A DNA stretch of 64,000 bases from Deltaproteobacteria bacterium (GTDB lineage: Bacteria > Myxococcota_A > UBA796 > SXON01): positions 1-64,000 of the forward strand of contig BJHF01000007.1 in NCBI GenBank assembly GCA_014191855.1, in the 5' to 3' direction. Both the position numbers and the translations under genes were made by a program. Shown here in pieces: positions 56,014-64,000 of the stretch. Each line of letters opens with the position of its first letter. Positions within the stretch are counted from its first letter, which is position 1. A model generated the notes under the pieces. That model saw nothing but the letters and a program-made list of their open reading frames with translations. It was not told the DNA's origin and ran no database searches.

Positions 56014-58215
56014 ATGTCCAAACTTCCCAGTGCTCGCGCCTCCTTCGGGGTCGGTCTCCTCGCCCTCCTGCTCGCCCTCCCGGTGGCCGCCTTTGCTGCG
56101 GCCGGCGGCGGCGGCCCGAAGCCGCCCCCCACGTGTACGAACTCCGATGCGGACAAGATCTGCGACGTGGTCGACAATTGTCCGCTGAACGCGAATCCGC
56201 AGCAGGAGGACCACGATCTGGACGGCGCGGGGGATGCCTGCGATGCGGACGACGACAACGACGGTGTTCCGGACGCCGGAACGTCGCCCGACAATTGCAA
56301 GTTCGTGCCCAACGCCGATCAGACCAATACGGACGGAGACACAGTCGGCGACGCGTGCGACACCGACGACGACAACGACGGGCTCGCCGATGCGGTCGAC
56401 AACTGCTCCCTCAACGCAAACGCGGATCAATCGGACATCGATGCGGATGGGCTCGGGGACGTGTGTGACGCGGACATGGATGATGACGGCGTCGATAACG
56501 ACGACGACGTGTGCCCGACGCTGGCCGACGATCAGGCCGACAACGATCACGACCTGATCGGCGACGCGTGCGACTCGGACGATGACGACGACGGCGTGCT
56601 CGATGCGGATGACAATTGTCCGTTCGACTACGATCCCACCCAGACCGACCTGGATGCCGACGGCTTCGGCAACGTGTGTGACGACGACGACGACGGCGAC
56701 GGGTGGGGAGACGACGACGACAACTGCGCGCTCACCTACAGCCTCGACATCACGAACAGCGATGACGATGAAATGGGCGATGCGTGCGACGATGACGACG
56801 ACAACGACGGAGTCATTGACGACGAAGACAACTGCCCGGTGACCCTGAACGCCGACCAGGCCAACAACGATCTGGACTCGGATGGCGACGAGTGCGACGA
56901 CGACGACGACAACGACGGCGTGGGGGATGCGGGCGACGCCTTCCCCTTCGACGAGAACGAGTCGGCGGACGCCGATAGCGACGGCGTGGGCGACAACGCG
57001 GACGTGTGCGACGGCGACGACGCGGTGGGGGATTTCGACAGCGATGCCACCTGCGATGACCGCGACGCGGACGATGACGACGACGGCGTGGACGACGGCG
57101 ATGACATCTTCCCGTACGACGCAACCGAGTGGGCCGACACCGACAGTGACGGCGTGGGCGACAACACGGACAACTGCACGGGAGATGCGAACGCGGACCA
57201 GGCCGACTACGACGATGACCTTGCCGGTGACGTTTGCGACGTTTGCCCGCTGGACTTCTTCAACGACTCGGATGGGGACGCGCTCTGCGACAGCGACGAC
57301 TACTGCTACCTCGACCCGAACAACGACGCGGACGCGGACGACATCTGCGGCGACGTAGACTTCTGCCCGAACGACTTCGACAACGACGCGGACGGCGACC
57401 AGATCTGCGGTGACGTGGACATCTGCCCGCTCGACGCGGCGAACGACGCCGACAACGACGGAAGCTGCGCCGACTCGGACACCTGCCCCGGCTTCGACGA
57501 CCGCGCGCACTCCGACACCGATGGCGTGCCCGATGGCTGCGACCGGTGCCCGAACGATGCGCTCAACGACGGCGATGGAGATGGTGTGTGTGGGGACGTC
57601 GATCCCTGCCCGATCGACTTCAACGACGACAGCGACAGCGACGGCTCGTGCGATAGCGACGACGACTGCCCGAACGATGCCGACAACGACATCGACTCGG
57701 ACGCGATTTGTGGCGACGTCGACCCCTGCCCGGTTGACTTTGCCAACGACGCCGACGGGGACGGGATCTGCGAGGTTACCGACAACTGCGACACGACGAG
57801 CAACTCGAACCAGGCCAACAAGGATGGCGACGAGTACGGCGACGTGTGCGAGCCGGACAGCGATGGCGACGGCGTGATCAACGACACCGACAACTGCCCG
57901 TCCGCGGTCAACGCGAACCAGGCGGACTTCGATGGCGATGGCGCGGGTGATGCGTGCGATGCCGACGACGATGCCGACGGCGTGGCGGACGCTGGCGATA
58001 CCTGTGCGAACACGCCGAAGGGCGCGATCGTGTCCAACGGGGGCTGCAGCCTCGACCAGACCGCGCCGTGCAGCGCGAGCTGGAAGAACCACGGCGGCTA
58101 CGTGAGCGCCTACACCCAGGCGGCCACGGTGCTCGTTACGCAGGGCAAGATCAGCTCGACGACCAAGGGAGCGCTCACCGCGGCCGCGGCGAAGACGACC
58201 TGCGGCGGGAAGTAG
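56014..58215 (+). CDS. secreted thrombospondin type-3 repeat protein
   Basis: 733 residues from ATG 56014, preceded by AGAGG. Signal peptide MSKLPSARASFGVGLLALLL to AFAAA. Residues ~45-680 are continuous TSP3-type Ca-binding repeats (DVVDNCPLNANPQQEDHDLD, GDACDADDDNDGVPDAG), shifting after ~410 to a compact subtype with CPxDFxNDxDGDxICGDVD. The last ~50 residues (CSASWKNHGGYVSAYTQAAT) are a module often found after such repeats. Possibly OmpA-independent surface protein with heavy Ca load. A strong terminator follows. Confidence 0.88.
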   Translation: MSKLPSARASFGVGLLALLLALPVAAFAAAGGGGPKPPPTCTNSDADKICDVVDNCPLNANPQQEDHDLDGAGDACDADDDNDGVPDAGTSPDNCKFVPNADQTNTDGDTVGDACDTDDDNDGLADAVDNCSLNANADQSDIDADGLGDVCDADMDDDGVDNDDDVCPTLADDQADNDHDLIGDACDSDDDDDGVLDADDNCPFDYDPTQTDLDADGFGNVCDDDDDGDGWGDDDDNCALTYSLDITNSDDDEMGDACDDDDDNDGVIDDEDNCPVTLNADQANNDLDSDGDECDDDDDNDGVGDAGDAFPFDENESADADSDGVGDNADVCDGDDAVGDFDSDATCDDRDADDDDDGVDDGDDIFPYDATEWADTDSDGVGDNTDNCTGDANADQADYDDDLAGDVCDVCPLDFFNDSDGDALCDSDDYCYLDPNNDADADDICGDVDFCPNDFDNDADGDQICGDVDICPLDAANDADNDGSCADSDTCPGFDDRAHSDTDGVPDGCDRCPNDALNDGDGDGVCGDVDPCPIDFNDDSDSDGSCDSDDDCPNDADNDIDSDAICGDVDPCPVDFANDADGDGICEVTDNCDTTSNSNQANKDGDEYGDVCEPDSDGDGVINDTDNCPSAVNANQADFDGDGAGDACDADDDADGVADAGDTCANTPKGAIVSNGGCSLDQTAPCSASWKNHGGYVSAYTQAATVLVTQGKISSTTKGALTAAAAKTTCGGK

Positions 58216-58236
58216 TCAGCCAGACGAGGTTCACGG

Positions 58237-58271
58237 CGGCCCGGGGGAAACCCCGGGCCGTTTGTGTTTTT
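58237..58271 (+). terminator. strong intrinsic terminator
   Basis: CGGCCCGGGG (58237-58246), loop GAAA, CCCCGGGCCG (58251-58260): a 10-bp perfect GC stem with a GNRA-type tetraloop, followed by TTTGTGTTTTT. It lies 22 bp after the TSP3 gene stop. Confidence 0.93.
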
Positions 58272-58292
58272 GGACCCGGTCGCGCCGCTGCC

Positions 58293-58351
58293 GACACGGG
58301 GGTCGGCCGCTACGCGCTGCCTGTAGGGGCGGACCCCCGTGTCCGCCCTAC
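58293..58351. repeat. nested inverted repeats at the 3' end of the oligopeptidase gene
   Basis: GACACGGGGGTC (58293-58304) and GACCCCCGTGTC (58332-58343) are 12-bp perfect inverted copies. The second is nested in GTAGGGGCGGAC...GTCCGCCCTAC (58323-58351), itself a hairpin with a bulged G. The element covers the stop codon of the minus-strand oligopeptidase gene. It looks like a dispersed intergenic repeat, though only one copy is in this window. Confidence 0.6.
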
Positions 58352-60423
58352 TTCAGCTCCTTCCACAAGAAGCTGTAGGTCAACCCCCACATGGTCGCCT
58401 TCTGGTCGCTCGTGGAGGCGCCGCCGTGGCCGCCTTCCATGTCTTCCCAGAGCAGCACCGGCTTGCCTTCGGAGAGCATCTTCGCTGCCATCTTGCGGGC
58501 GTGGCCGGGGTGCACCCGGTCGTCGCGGGTAGACGTGGTGAACAACACAGGCGGCGAAGGGCGATCCGCGCGGTCGAGCTGGTACGGCGAGAAGGTCTGG
58601 ATGTACTCCCACTGCTTGGGGTCGTCGGGATCGCCGTATTCGTCCATCCACGAAGCGCCGGCGAGCAGGTGCGAGTACCGCTTCATGTCGAGCAGGGGAA
58701 CCTGACACACGATCGCGCCGAAGAGCTCGGGGTACTGGGTCATCATGTTGCCCATGAGCAAGCCGCCGTTGCTGCCGCCCATCGTGCCGAGGTGCTCGGC
58801 GCTGGTGAGCTTCCGCGCCACAAGATCCTTGGCCACCGCCGAGAAGTCCTCGTATACCCGCTGCCGGTTCTCCTTCACCACCGAGGTGTGCCAGGCCGGA
58901 CCGAACTCACCGCCGCCGCGGATATTGGCCAACACGTACACGCCGCCCTTCGCGAGCCACCCGTTGCCGATGATCCCGTTGTAGTTGGGCAACATCGAGA
59001 CCTCGAAGCCGCCATAGCCATAGAGCAGCGTCGGGTTCTTGCCGTTGAGCGCCACACCTTTCTTCGCCACCTGGAAGTAGGGGATCTTCGTGCCATCCTT
59101 CGATACCGCCTCGTGCTGGGTAATCTCCAGCCCCTTGGCGTTGTACATCGCCGGCAGCGCCTTGAGCAGCGTGGGCGCGGTGCCGGTGGCCGAGCCGAGC
59201 AGGAGCTGCGTGGGGGTGACAAAATCGGTCGTGGTGATGAACAGCTCCTCGCTCTCATCCGAGTCCACCGCGCTCACGCCGATGGTGCCGAACTCGGGCA
59301 GGCCGGTCATCGGCGCGATCTTCCACGCGCCTGAGGCGTGATCTGCGAGGAACACCCGGCTCTTCACGTTGTCGAGGGTGTTGAGCACCACGTGGGTGGG
59401 CGTGAGCGCGATGCCGTTGAGCGCGGTGGTGGCGCTCGGGGTGAACAGCGCCTCGAACTCTCGCTTGCCGGCCATGAAGTCGTCGAACTTCGTGACGAGC
59501 AGCGAGCCGCCCGGCCAGGTTTTGCCGCCGGTCGTCCATTCGGTGCGCAGCTCCACGAACAGCCACTCGCGGAACACGGAGGGCTGCGCGTCGTCGGGCA
59601 CGGCGATGTGGGTGAACAGGCCGCCCTGTGAAACGTAGGTGCGCCCAGTGAAAAACGTCGGGGACCGAGCGGTGAAGTGGCGGGTGTATCCGGGCTCGTG
59701 GCTGGTCCACGCGCTCACGGAAACGTCGGTTGTCGGCACCGAGAACACCACCGGGGCGTCGGCCAGCTTCGTTCCGCGATCCCACACGCGAGCCTCGCGG
59801 GGGTAACCGGACGTCGTGAGTGACCCCTCGCCCATGTCGGTGGCCACCCACAGCTTATCCGCCGTGATCCAGCCCACCTCGCTCTTGGCCTCGGGCACGG
59901 AGAAGCCGTCGGCGACCCAAGCCTTCTTCCCGAGGTCGTACTCGCGCTTCACATCCGCATCCGACCCGCCGCGGGAGAGCGCGATGAGGCAGTGCGCGTA
60001 TTCGGGCTCCAGGCAGTTGGCGCCGTGCCACACCCAGGAAACGCCCTCGGCTTTGTCGAGCGCGTCGAGATCGATGACCGTTTCCCAGGCCGGCTTGGGC
60101 TTACGGTACTCCTCCAGCGTGGTGCGGCGCCACACGCCGCGCTCGTGGTCCTTGTCCTGCCAGAAATTGTAGTAGTACCCACCCATCTTGCTCACGTACG
60201 GGATGCGCGCATCGGAATCGAGCACCGCCTTGAACGTGGCGTGCAGCTTCTTGTAGGCACCATCCTGAATCTTGCCGGTGCTCTCCTTGTTGCGCTCGCT
60301 CACCCACGCGAGCGACTTCTCGCTCGTTACGTCTTCGAGCCAGGCGTACGGGTCGTCGCTGACGGGGACTGCTGCAGTGTCTTCGGCGAAGGCGGAGAAG
60401 GCGAGAAGAAGCCAGGGGAGCAT
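58348..60423 (-). CDS. prolyl oligopeptidase family serine peptidase (S9), secreted
   Basis: 691 residues, ATG 60423. A short signal peptide MLPWLLLAFSAFAEDTAAVP precedes DDPYAWLEDVTSEKSLAWVS, the S9A N-terminus. The middle is a beta-propeller. The C-terminal hydrolase has nucleophile Ser in LGTMGGSNGGLLMGN, Asp in TSTRDDRVHPGHARKM and His in DMEGGHGGASTSDQ. Also NIRGGGEFGPAWH. Cleaves short peptides after proline; periplasmic or extracellular location is inferred from the signal. Length is normal. Confidence 0.95.
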   Translation of the reverse strand: MLPWLLLAFSAFAEDTAAVPVSDDPYAWLEDVTSEKSLAWVSERNKESTGKIQDGAYKKLHATFKAVLDSDARIPYVSKMGGYYYNFWQDKDHERGVWRRTTLEEYRKPKPAWETVIDLDALDKAEGVSWVWHGANCLEPEYAHCLIALSRGGSDADVKREYDLGKKAWVADGFSVPEAKSEVGWITADKLWVATDMGEGSLTTSGYPREARVWDRGTKLADAPVVFSVPTTDVSVSAWTSHEPGYTRHFTARSPTFFTGRTYVSQGGLFTHIAVPDDAQPSVFREWLFVELRTEWTTGGKTWPGGSLLVTKFDDFMAGKREFEALFTPSATTALNGIALTPTHVVLNTLDNVKSRVFLADHASGAWKIAPMTGLPEFGTIGVSAVDSDESEELFITTTDFVTPTQLLLGSATGTAPTLLKALPAMYNAKGLEITQHEAVSKDGTKIPYFQVAKKGVALNGKNPTLLYGYGGFEVSMLPNYNGIIGNGWLAKGGVYVLANIRGGGEFGPAWHTSVVKENRQRVYEDFSAVAKDLVARKLTSAEHLGTMGGSNGGLLMGNMMTQYPELFGAIVCQVPLLDMKRYSHLLAGASWMDEYGDPDDPKQWEYIQTFSPYQLDRADRPSPPVLFTTSTRDDRVHPGHARKMAAKMLSEGKPVLLWEDMEGGHGGASTSDQKATMWGLTYSFLWKELK

Positions 60424-60490
60424 CGAGGTTCCGGGGAGGTCGGCCGCGTTTTAGCGCGGGGGAGGGGTTGGGGCGAGGTGGTGCCAGCCC

Positions 60491-61336
60491 CTACACCACC
60501 CTCGCCACAAAGCCGGCCTCCCGCGCCCGCTCCGCGATCCACGCCAGCCGCTCGCCCGACAACGCCCCCACCCGAGCCTGCGCCGGCCGCCGCGCCACGG
60601 TGTAGACCTGCACCTCGGTGATGCCGACACCTTCCCGCGCCGCCCCGATCTCGCGTAGGCGCTCCACCCAGGTGCCGATCTCGTCATCGCTCGGGCCCGC
60701 CCCATGGAGTGTCAGAAACATCGCCTGGATGGTGATCGGCCGGATCGCGGCGAGCTCCCTCAGGTTTCGGAGGATGCGCGAGTAGGGGAACGTGGTGCCG
60801 TCCACCACGCGAAAGTACGCCTCCGTGCCCGCGTCGAGCTTGCACCACACGTCGTCGAAGTGCCCGAGCGCGGCCCGCACCCGGGCCCGATGCAACATCG
60901 TGGAATTGGTGAGCAGGCGCACGGGGACCCCGCGGGCCACCTGGTCCCGGATCTGGGAAACCGCCGCGGCGGCGGCGGGGAATTCTGGCGGTGTGGTGGG
61001 CTCGCCGTCGCCGGCGAAGGCGATGTCCACCACGCGCTGGTGCTCGGGCGCGGCGGTGTCGAACGGCGGCGTAGACCACAACGTGCCGGCGGCGACGCGA
61101 CCGAGGATGTCGGCCATCTCGCCCGTTAGCCTCGCGACGTCGATCCGCGCGTCACCCCCGGGAGCCGATCGGTCCACCTGGCAATAGGGACAGTCGAAGT
61201 TGCACACCTTGTCGGGGTTGAGGTTCACGCCGATGCTGAGCCCGCCCGCCCGACGCGAAACCACGGCGTAGACGTAGCGGTTCGTGCCGAGGTCGCGGCG
61301 GTGGTCGGCGAAGTCGAGGCGGCGAGGGGTAGACAC
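60491..61336 (-). CDS. radical SAM protein
   Basis: 281 residues from ATG 61336. The [4Fe-4S] cluster motif is CNFDCPYCQ (CxxxCxxC, near residue 46-53), in LSIGVNLNPDKVCNFDCPYC. SAM-binding features follow: VDIAFAGDGEPTTPPEFPAA (GGE-like) and RLLTNSTML, then KLDAGTEAYFR. No SPASM domain is present. The SxGVNLNPxKxCNFxCxYCQ opening is shared by a group of stand-alone radical SAM proteins related to tRNA-wybutosine-type enzymes; substrate is unknown. Divergent from the GMC pair. Confidence 0.88.
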   Translation of the reverse strand: MSTPRRLDFADHRRDLGTNRYVYAVVSRRAGGLSIGVNLNPDKVCNFDCPYCQVDRSAPGGDARIDVARLTGEMADILGRVAAGTLWSTPPFDTAAPEHQRVVDIAFAGDGEPTTPPEFPAAAAAVSQIRDQVARGVPVRLLTNSTMLHRARVRAALGHFDDVWCKLDAGTEAYFRVVDGTTFPYSRILRNLRELAAIRPITIQAMFLTLHGAGPSDDEIGTWVERLREIGAAREGVGITEVQVYTVARRPAQARVGALSGERLAWIAERAREAGFVARVV

Positions 61337-61383
61337 GGAGCGGTTCTATCGTCCCCGACCGGGTGCCGGGATAGCCGCCCGGG

Positions 61384-61902
61384 GTGAGCCTCACCCGTCG
61401 TCGCCTGCTCTCTGCCGCCGGGGTCGTGGTTACCGCCGCGGTGGTGATGACGGCGGGCGTGGGCGTTGTCGCGGATGCCTGGTGGGACCAGCCCGCCGCG
61501 TCCCCCCTGCTCCACCTCAGCACCGACGAGGTGGCGTTCGTGGATGCGCTAGCCGACGCGATCTTCCCCCCCTCCGCCACCTTCGCGATCCGCGGGCGCG
61601 AGGCCGGCGCCGCGCTGCACGTCGATGAGGTGCTTCAGGGAATGGAACCTTTCCAGCGCAAGATGCTCCGCCTCTCGCTGCATCTGCTCGACCAGATGCC
61701 GCGCTCGGCCTACGGAGCCCCCTTTCGCGAGCTTGGACCTGAAGAGGGCGGAGCTGCGCTGCTGGGTTGGCTCACTCACGATCGCGCCGAGATCCGGGGC
61801 CTCATCGCGAGCGTCTACATCTTCGTGTCTATGGCGTACTCGCTGCATCCGGCGGTTTCCCCCACCTTCGCGGCGCAGTTTCGCTGCGGGTACGGGGCGT
61901 AG
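61384..61902 (+). CDS. gluconate 2-dehydrogenase subunit 3-like protein
   Basis: 172 residues from GTG 61384. N-terminus SLTRRRLLSAAGVVVTAAVV looks like a Tat-type signal or anchor (RRR variant). The core (LSTDEVAFVDALADAIFPPS, AALHVDEVLQG, FQRKMLRLSLHLLD) fits the subunit-3 family that accompanies GMC dehydrogenases. Its TAG stop is immediately followed, in the same frame, by the GTG of the GMC oxidoreductase gene. Confidence 0.82.
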   Translation: MSLTRRRLLSAAGVVVTAAVVMTAGVGVVADAWWDQPAASPLLHLSTDEVAFVDALADAIFPPSATFAIRGREAGAALHVDEVLQGMEPFQRKMLRLSLHLLDQMPRSAYGAPFRELGPEEGGAALLGWLTHDRAEIRGLIASVYIFVSMAYSLHPAVSPTFAAQFRCGYGA

Positions 61903-63435
61903 GTGCGCTGGGCTCCTGGCGAAGGGTACTTCTGGCGGCCGGCCCCCCAGGCCGACGGGTTCTCCCTCAAGGATCGCGACGTTACGGTGGACGTGGTGAT
62001 CATCGGCACCGGCCCGGGCGGCGCGGCGGTTGCGAAGGTGCTGGCCGACTCGGGTGTGTCGGTGCTCCTGCTCGAAGAGGGGCCGCCGGAGGAGCGGTTT
62101 CGAAAGAACCAGGGTGCCGTGATGCGGCACCACATGCAGGAGGGCGGCGCGATGGTCGCCACCGGCTCCACGTTCATGCCCATCGCGGCGGGGCGAGGCG
62201 TGGGGGGCGGCACGCTGATCAACAGCGCGATTGCGTGGCGCTGCCCGGATGCGGTGCTCGATAGTTGGACCGAGAAGCTCGATGATCGCCGGTACGCGGC
62301 CGACAACATGCGCCCGGTGTACGACGAGCTCTGGGAGTACCTGGGGATCTGGGACACGCTGCCCGAGATCGCTGGCGAGAACAGCCACATGCTCGTTCGC
62401 GGCGCGAAGGCGCTCGGCTACGACGGCGGCTACCTGGCGCGGTACACGCCGCGGTGCGTGGGGTGCGGCACGTGCTTCTATGGCTGCGCCACCGGCGGAA
62501 AGGCTAGCACGAATCACAATTTTCTGGTGGAGGCGGCCACCAACGGCGCGCGGATCCAGGCCGACACCAAGGTCAAAGATTTCTTGATGTCGGGGGCTCG
62601 GGTCGTCGGCGTGGTGGGGCAGATGTTCCACCCCGACACGCGCGAGCCGGGGGGCAGGGTGACCGTACGAGCGGGGAAGGTTGTGGTGGCTTGCGGGGGC
62701 ATCGGCACCCCCCGACTGTTGGCCTCCTCGAGCCTCGACCTCGGTCCGGCGGTAGGCCAGGGCCTTCACGTACACCCGGGCAACGCCGTTTTTGGGTACT
62801 GCAAGCAGGAAGTGAACTGGTGGCAGGGGGCCACCCAGGGCGCGTATTTCCACCCGCCGGGGCTCCCGGGCGTGCTGCCACACACCAGCTCACTGCCGCC
62901 CGAGGTCGCGCTGTTGTCGATGGCGCCGCTCGGCATCGGCGCGGCGGATGCGCTCGCGATGATTCCGCACCTCGCTGGCTGCCTCGTGATGATCTCGGAC
63001 CACTCGAACGGATCGGTTGGCGCGTGGCCAGACGGCCGGGCGAACCTCAGCTACACCTTCCTGCCCGAGGACATCGACCGGATCAAGGCCGGCATGGTGC
63101 ACACGGCGCGCGCCATGCTCCTGGGGGGCGCGGAGTGGCTGTTCTGCGCGGTGTCGGGCGTGGGGAAGGTGTCGACCGCCGAGGAGCTCGAAGCGCGGCT
63201 GGCCACGCGCACCATTCAGGACTTCACGCTCTACGCGAGCCACCCGATGTCCTCGTGCCGCATGGGCAAGGATCCCGCCACCAGCGTGATCCGCCCCGAT
63301 GGCCGCGCCCACGCTGTAGAGGGCGTGTACCTCGTTGACTCCAGCATCTTCCCCACCTCCCTGGGCGTGAATCCCAGCATCACCACCATGGCGATGGCGA
63401 CGCTGATCGGGCGTGGGATCGCCCAAGTAGGATAG
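61903..63435 (+). CDS. GMC family FAD-dependent oxidoreductase with Cys-rich insert
   Basis: 510 residues from GTG 61903. The FAD-binding motif is VDVVIIGTGPGGAAVAKVLA with LLLEEG; GRGVGGGTLINSAIAWRCPD follows. The C-terminus has HPMSSCRMGKDP and YLVDSSIFPTSLGVNPSITT (GMC_oxred_C; catalytic His/Asn region). Residues ~185-197 read RCVGCGTCFYGC, a C-x2-C-x2-C-x3-C cluster of the type seen in long-chain alcohol oxidase-like and related GMC enzymes, possibly an iron-sulfur site. Likely a periplasmic alcohol/sugar dehydrogenase with the subunit-3 protein. Confidence 0.92.
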   Translation: MRWAPGEGYFWRPAPQADGFSLKDRDVTVDVVIIGTGPGGAAVAKVLADSGVSVLLLEEGPPEERFRKNQGAVMRHHMQEGGAMVATGSTFMPIAAGRGVGGGTLINSAIAWRCPDAVLDSWTEKLDDRRYAADNMRPVYDELWEYLGIWDTLPEIAGENSHMLVRGAKALGYDGGYLARYTPRCVGCGTCFYGCATGGKASTNHNFLVEAATNGARIQADTKVKDFLMSGARVVGVVGQMFHPDTREPGGRVTVRAGKVVVACGGIGTPRLLASSSLDLGPAVGQGLHVHPGNAVFGYCKQEVNWWQGATQGAYFHPPGLPGVLPHTSSLPPEVALLSMAPLGIGAADALAMIPHLAGCLVMISDHSNGSVGAWPDGRANLSYTFLPEDIDRIKAGMVHTARAMLLGGAEWLFCAVSGVGKVSTAEELEARLATRTIQDFTLYASHPMSSCRMGKDPATSVIRPDGRAHAVEGVYLVDSSIFPTSLGVNPSITTMAMATLIGRGIAQVG

Positions 63436-63442
63436 TTACCCA

Positions 63443-63500
63443 TGCCGCCCGCAGGTCGGCTCCTACGGCCATGAAACGATCGAGGCGGCATGGGGAACTG
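63443..63500. repeat. inverted repeat after the GMC gene
   Basis: CCATGCCGCC near 63442 and GGCGGCATGG near 63484 form a 10-bp perfect inverted repeat with a ~33-base loop. It lies just after the GMC stop. No U-run follows. The remaining spacer to 63687 shows no supported gene. Confidence 0.35.
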
Positions 63501-63687
63501 CCCGCCGCCTTCCTGGTGCACCGCACGCTCCAGGCTCTCGTGGGGGTGCTCAAGCTGGCTGACGCCCGCGGCGTTTGCCAGCTTGGGCCGCGGAGACTGG
63601 AGCGAAGGAAGGCGGCGGGCGATGGGGGTCCGGGGGGCGCGGAGCCCCCCGTTTCTGGTTAGGCTGCGGGCCGCACCCGGAAGCCCG

Positions 63688-64000
63688 ATGATCATTCGCT
63701 CCCTCCTCCTCGCCTTCGCCCTCTTCGCCCCTGCGCTCGCCCTGGCGGAATCGGCTCCGAAGGTGGAGCTTGGCGCCCCTTACCGGGTCGTGGACGCGAA
63801 GGACAAGCAGTACTTCAAGGTCGGCGCCGAGATGGTGTCGGTGAAGATCAATGGCGACGAGTTCACGATCCAGCGCTTCGACGTTACCAAGATGACGCAA
63901 GTGTCCTCGGCGGTGTGGGAGCTGCCCAAGGGGGCCCAGCTCGAAACGATCGAGACCTTCGACGGCACGCTGATCCTGTTCTACTCGGTGTGGGACAAGC
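63688..64000 (+). CDS. secreted protein, cut by the right window edge
   Basis: Starts at ATG 63688 with GGAAG 4 bp upstream; 104 codons are visible and the frame is still open at the edge. Signal peptide MIIRSLLLAFALFAPALALA. The start of the mature part (KVELGAPYRVVDAKDKQYFK, TIETFDGTLILFYSVWDK) looks beta-rich, possibly a propeller, but no family can be named from this fragment. Confidence 0.75.
   Translation, partial: MIIRSLLLAFALFAPALALAESAPKVELGAPYRVVDAKDKQYFKVGAEMVSVKINGDEFTIQRFDVTKMTQVSSAVWELPKGAQLETIETFDGTLILFYSVWDK

Noticed and set aside
56736-58092. Long antisense frames rich in Val/Arg or Ser opposite the TSP3-repeat gene
   Set aside because: Composition follows from complementing GAC/GAT codons; no ribosome-binding site or family match.
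63471-63662. 63-codon plus-strand frame after the GMC gene
   Set aside because: No ribosome-binding site, signal or recognisable motif; random-like Arg/Gly-rich composition.

Overview
The window is GC-rich and gene-dense, and it reads as a chromosomal piece of a Myxococcota-like (myxobacterial, former deltaproteobacterial) genome. The main pointers are long MopE-type and thrombospondin-3-type Asp-rich repeat surface proteins, C-terminal Cys / hydrophobic helix / Arg-cluster tails like MYXO-CTERM, an AgmX/PglI-type C-terminal domain, many small lipoproteins, and sigma-54 promoters. No rRNA, phage, insertion sequence or CRISPR array was found. Both edges cut genes: rtcR on the left and a secreted protein on the right.

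Layout. 1-3.8 kb: RNA repair module, rtcR divergent from rtcBA with a sigma-54 promoter between them. 3.8-9.3 kb: surface and lipoprotein genes, including a decayed MopE-type gene carrying a palindromic repeat, and an operon of an LRR/MopE lipoprotein, a ferritin-like protein and a small lipoprotein. 9.4 kb: tRNA-Met. 9.7-14.9 kb: a Pho-box-preceded operon pstA-pstB1-pstB2-pstS-pstC-phoU, in which the two PstB ATPases carry complementary degenerate motifs. 14.9-19.4 kb: small membrane protein, ECF sigma factor with a coupled membrane peptide, a polytopic glycosyltransferase-like protein, and an amber-interrupted lipoprotein behind a consensus sigma-54 promoter.

19.4-24.9 kb: two adjacent NAD-type isocitrate dehydrogenase paralogues (one degenerate), a lipoprotein, the RNase P RNA gene, a Uma2 endonuclease whose 3' end runs into rnpB, and class I fumarase. 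25-32 kb: two giant MopE-repeat lipoproteins, one ending in a C-type lectin domain, the other in a probable beta-propeller. 32-39.7 kb: DUF547, a membrane metalloprotease, VF530, DbpA helicase, aldo/keto reductase, PhyH dioxygenase, YhcG-type nuclease and a lipoprotein. 39.7-43.4 kb: a 1000-residue coiled-coil/membrane protein, divergent from an unknown 198-residue protein. 43.5-49.9 kb: mmsA, small proteins, an Asp-box protein, a universal stress protein and a eukaryotic-type NADP-isocitrate dehydrogenase. 50-58.2 kb: AgmX-like protein, three paralogues of an unrecognised family starting Met-Gly-Pro-His, and SdrD_B-like and TSP3 secreted proteins. 58.3-64 kb: prolyl oligopeptidase, radical SAM protein, a GMC oxidoreductase pair and the truncated secreted protein.

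The strongest candidates for something undescribed are: the asymmetric PstB1/PstB2 pair; the 1000-residue protein with a Gly-Asn-Ala-Ala-Val-Gln motif; the Met-Gly-Pro-His family next to secreted adhesin-like proteins; the catalytic-plus-degenerate IDH pair; and three intergenic arrays of short words, each with its own private motif. No database or structure search was possible, so all assignments rest on motifs read by eye.
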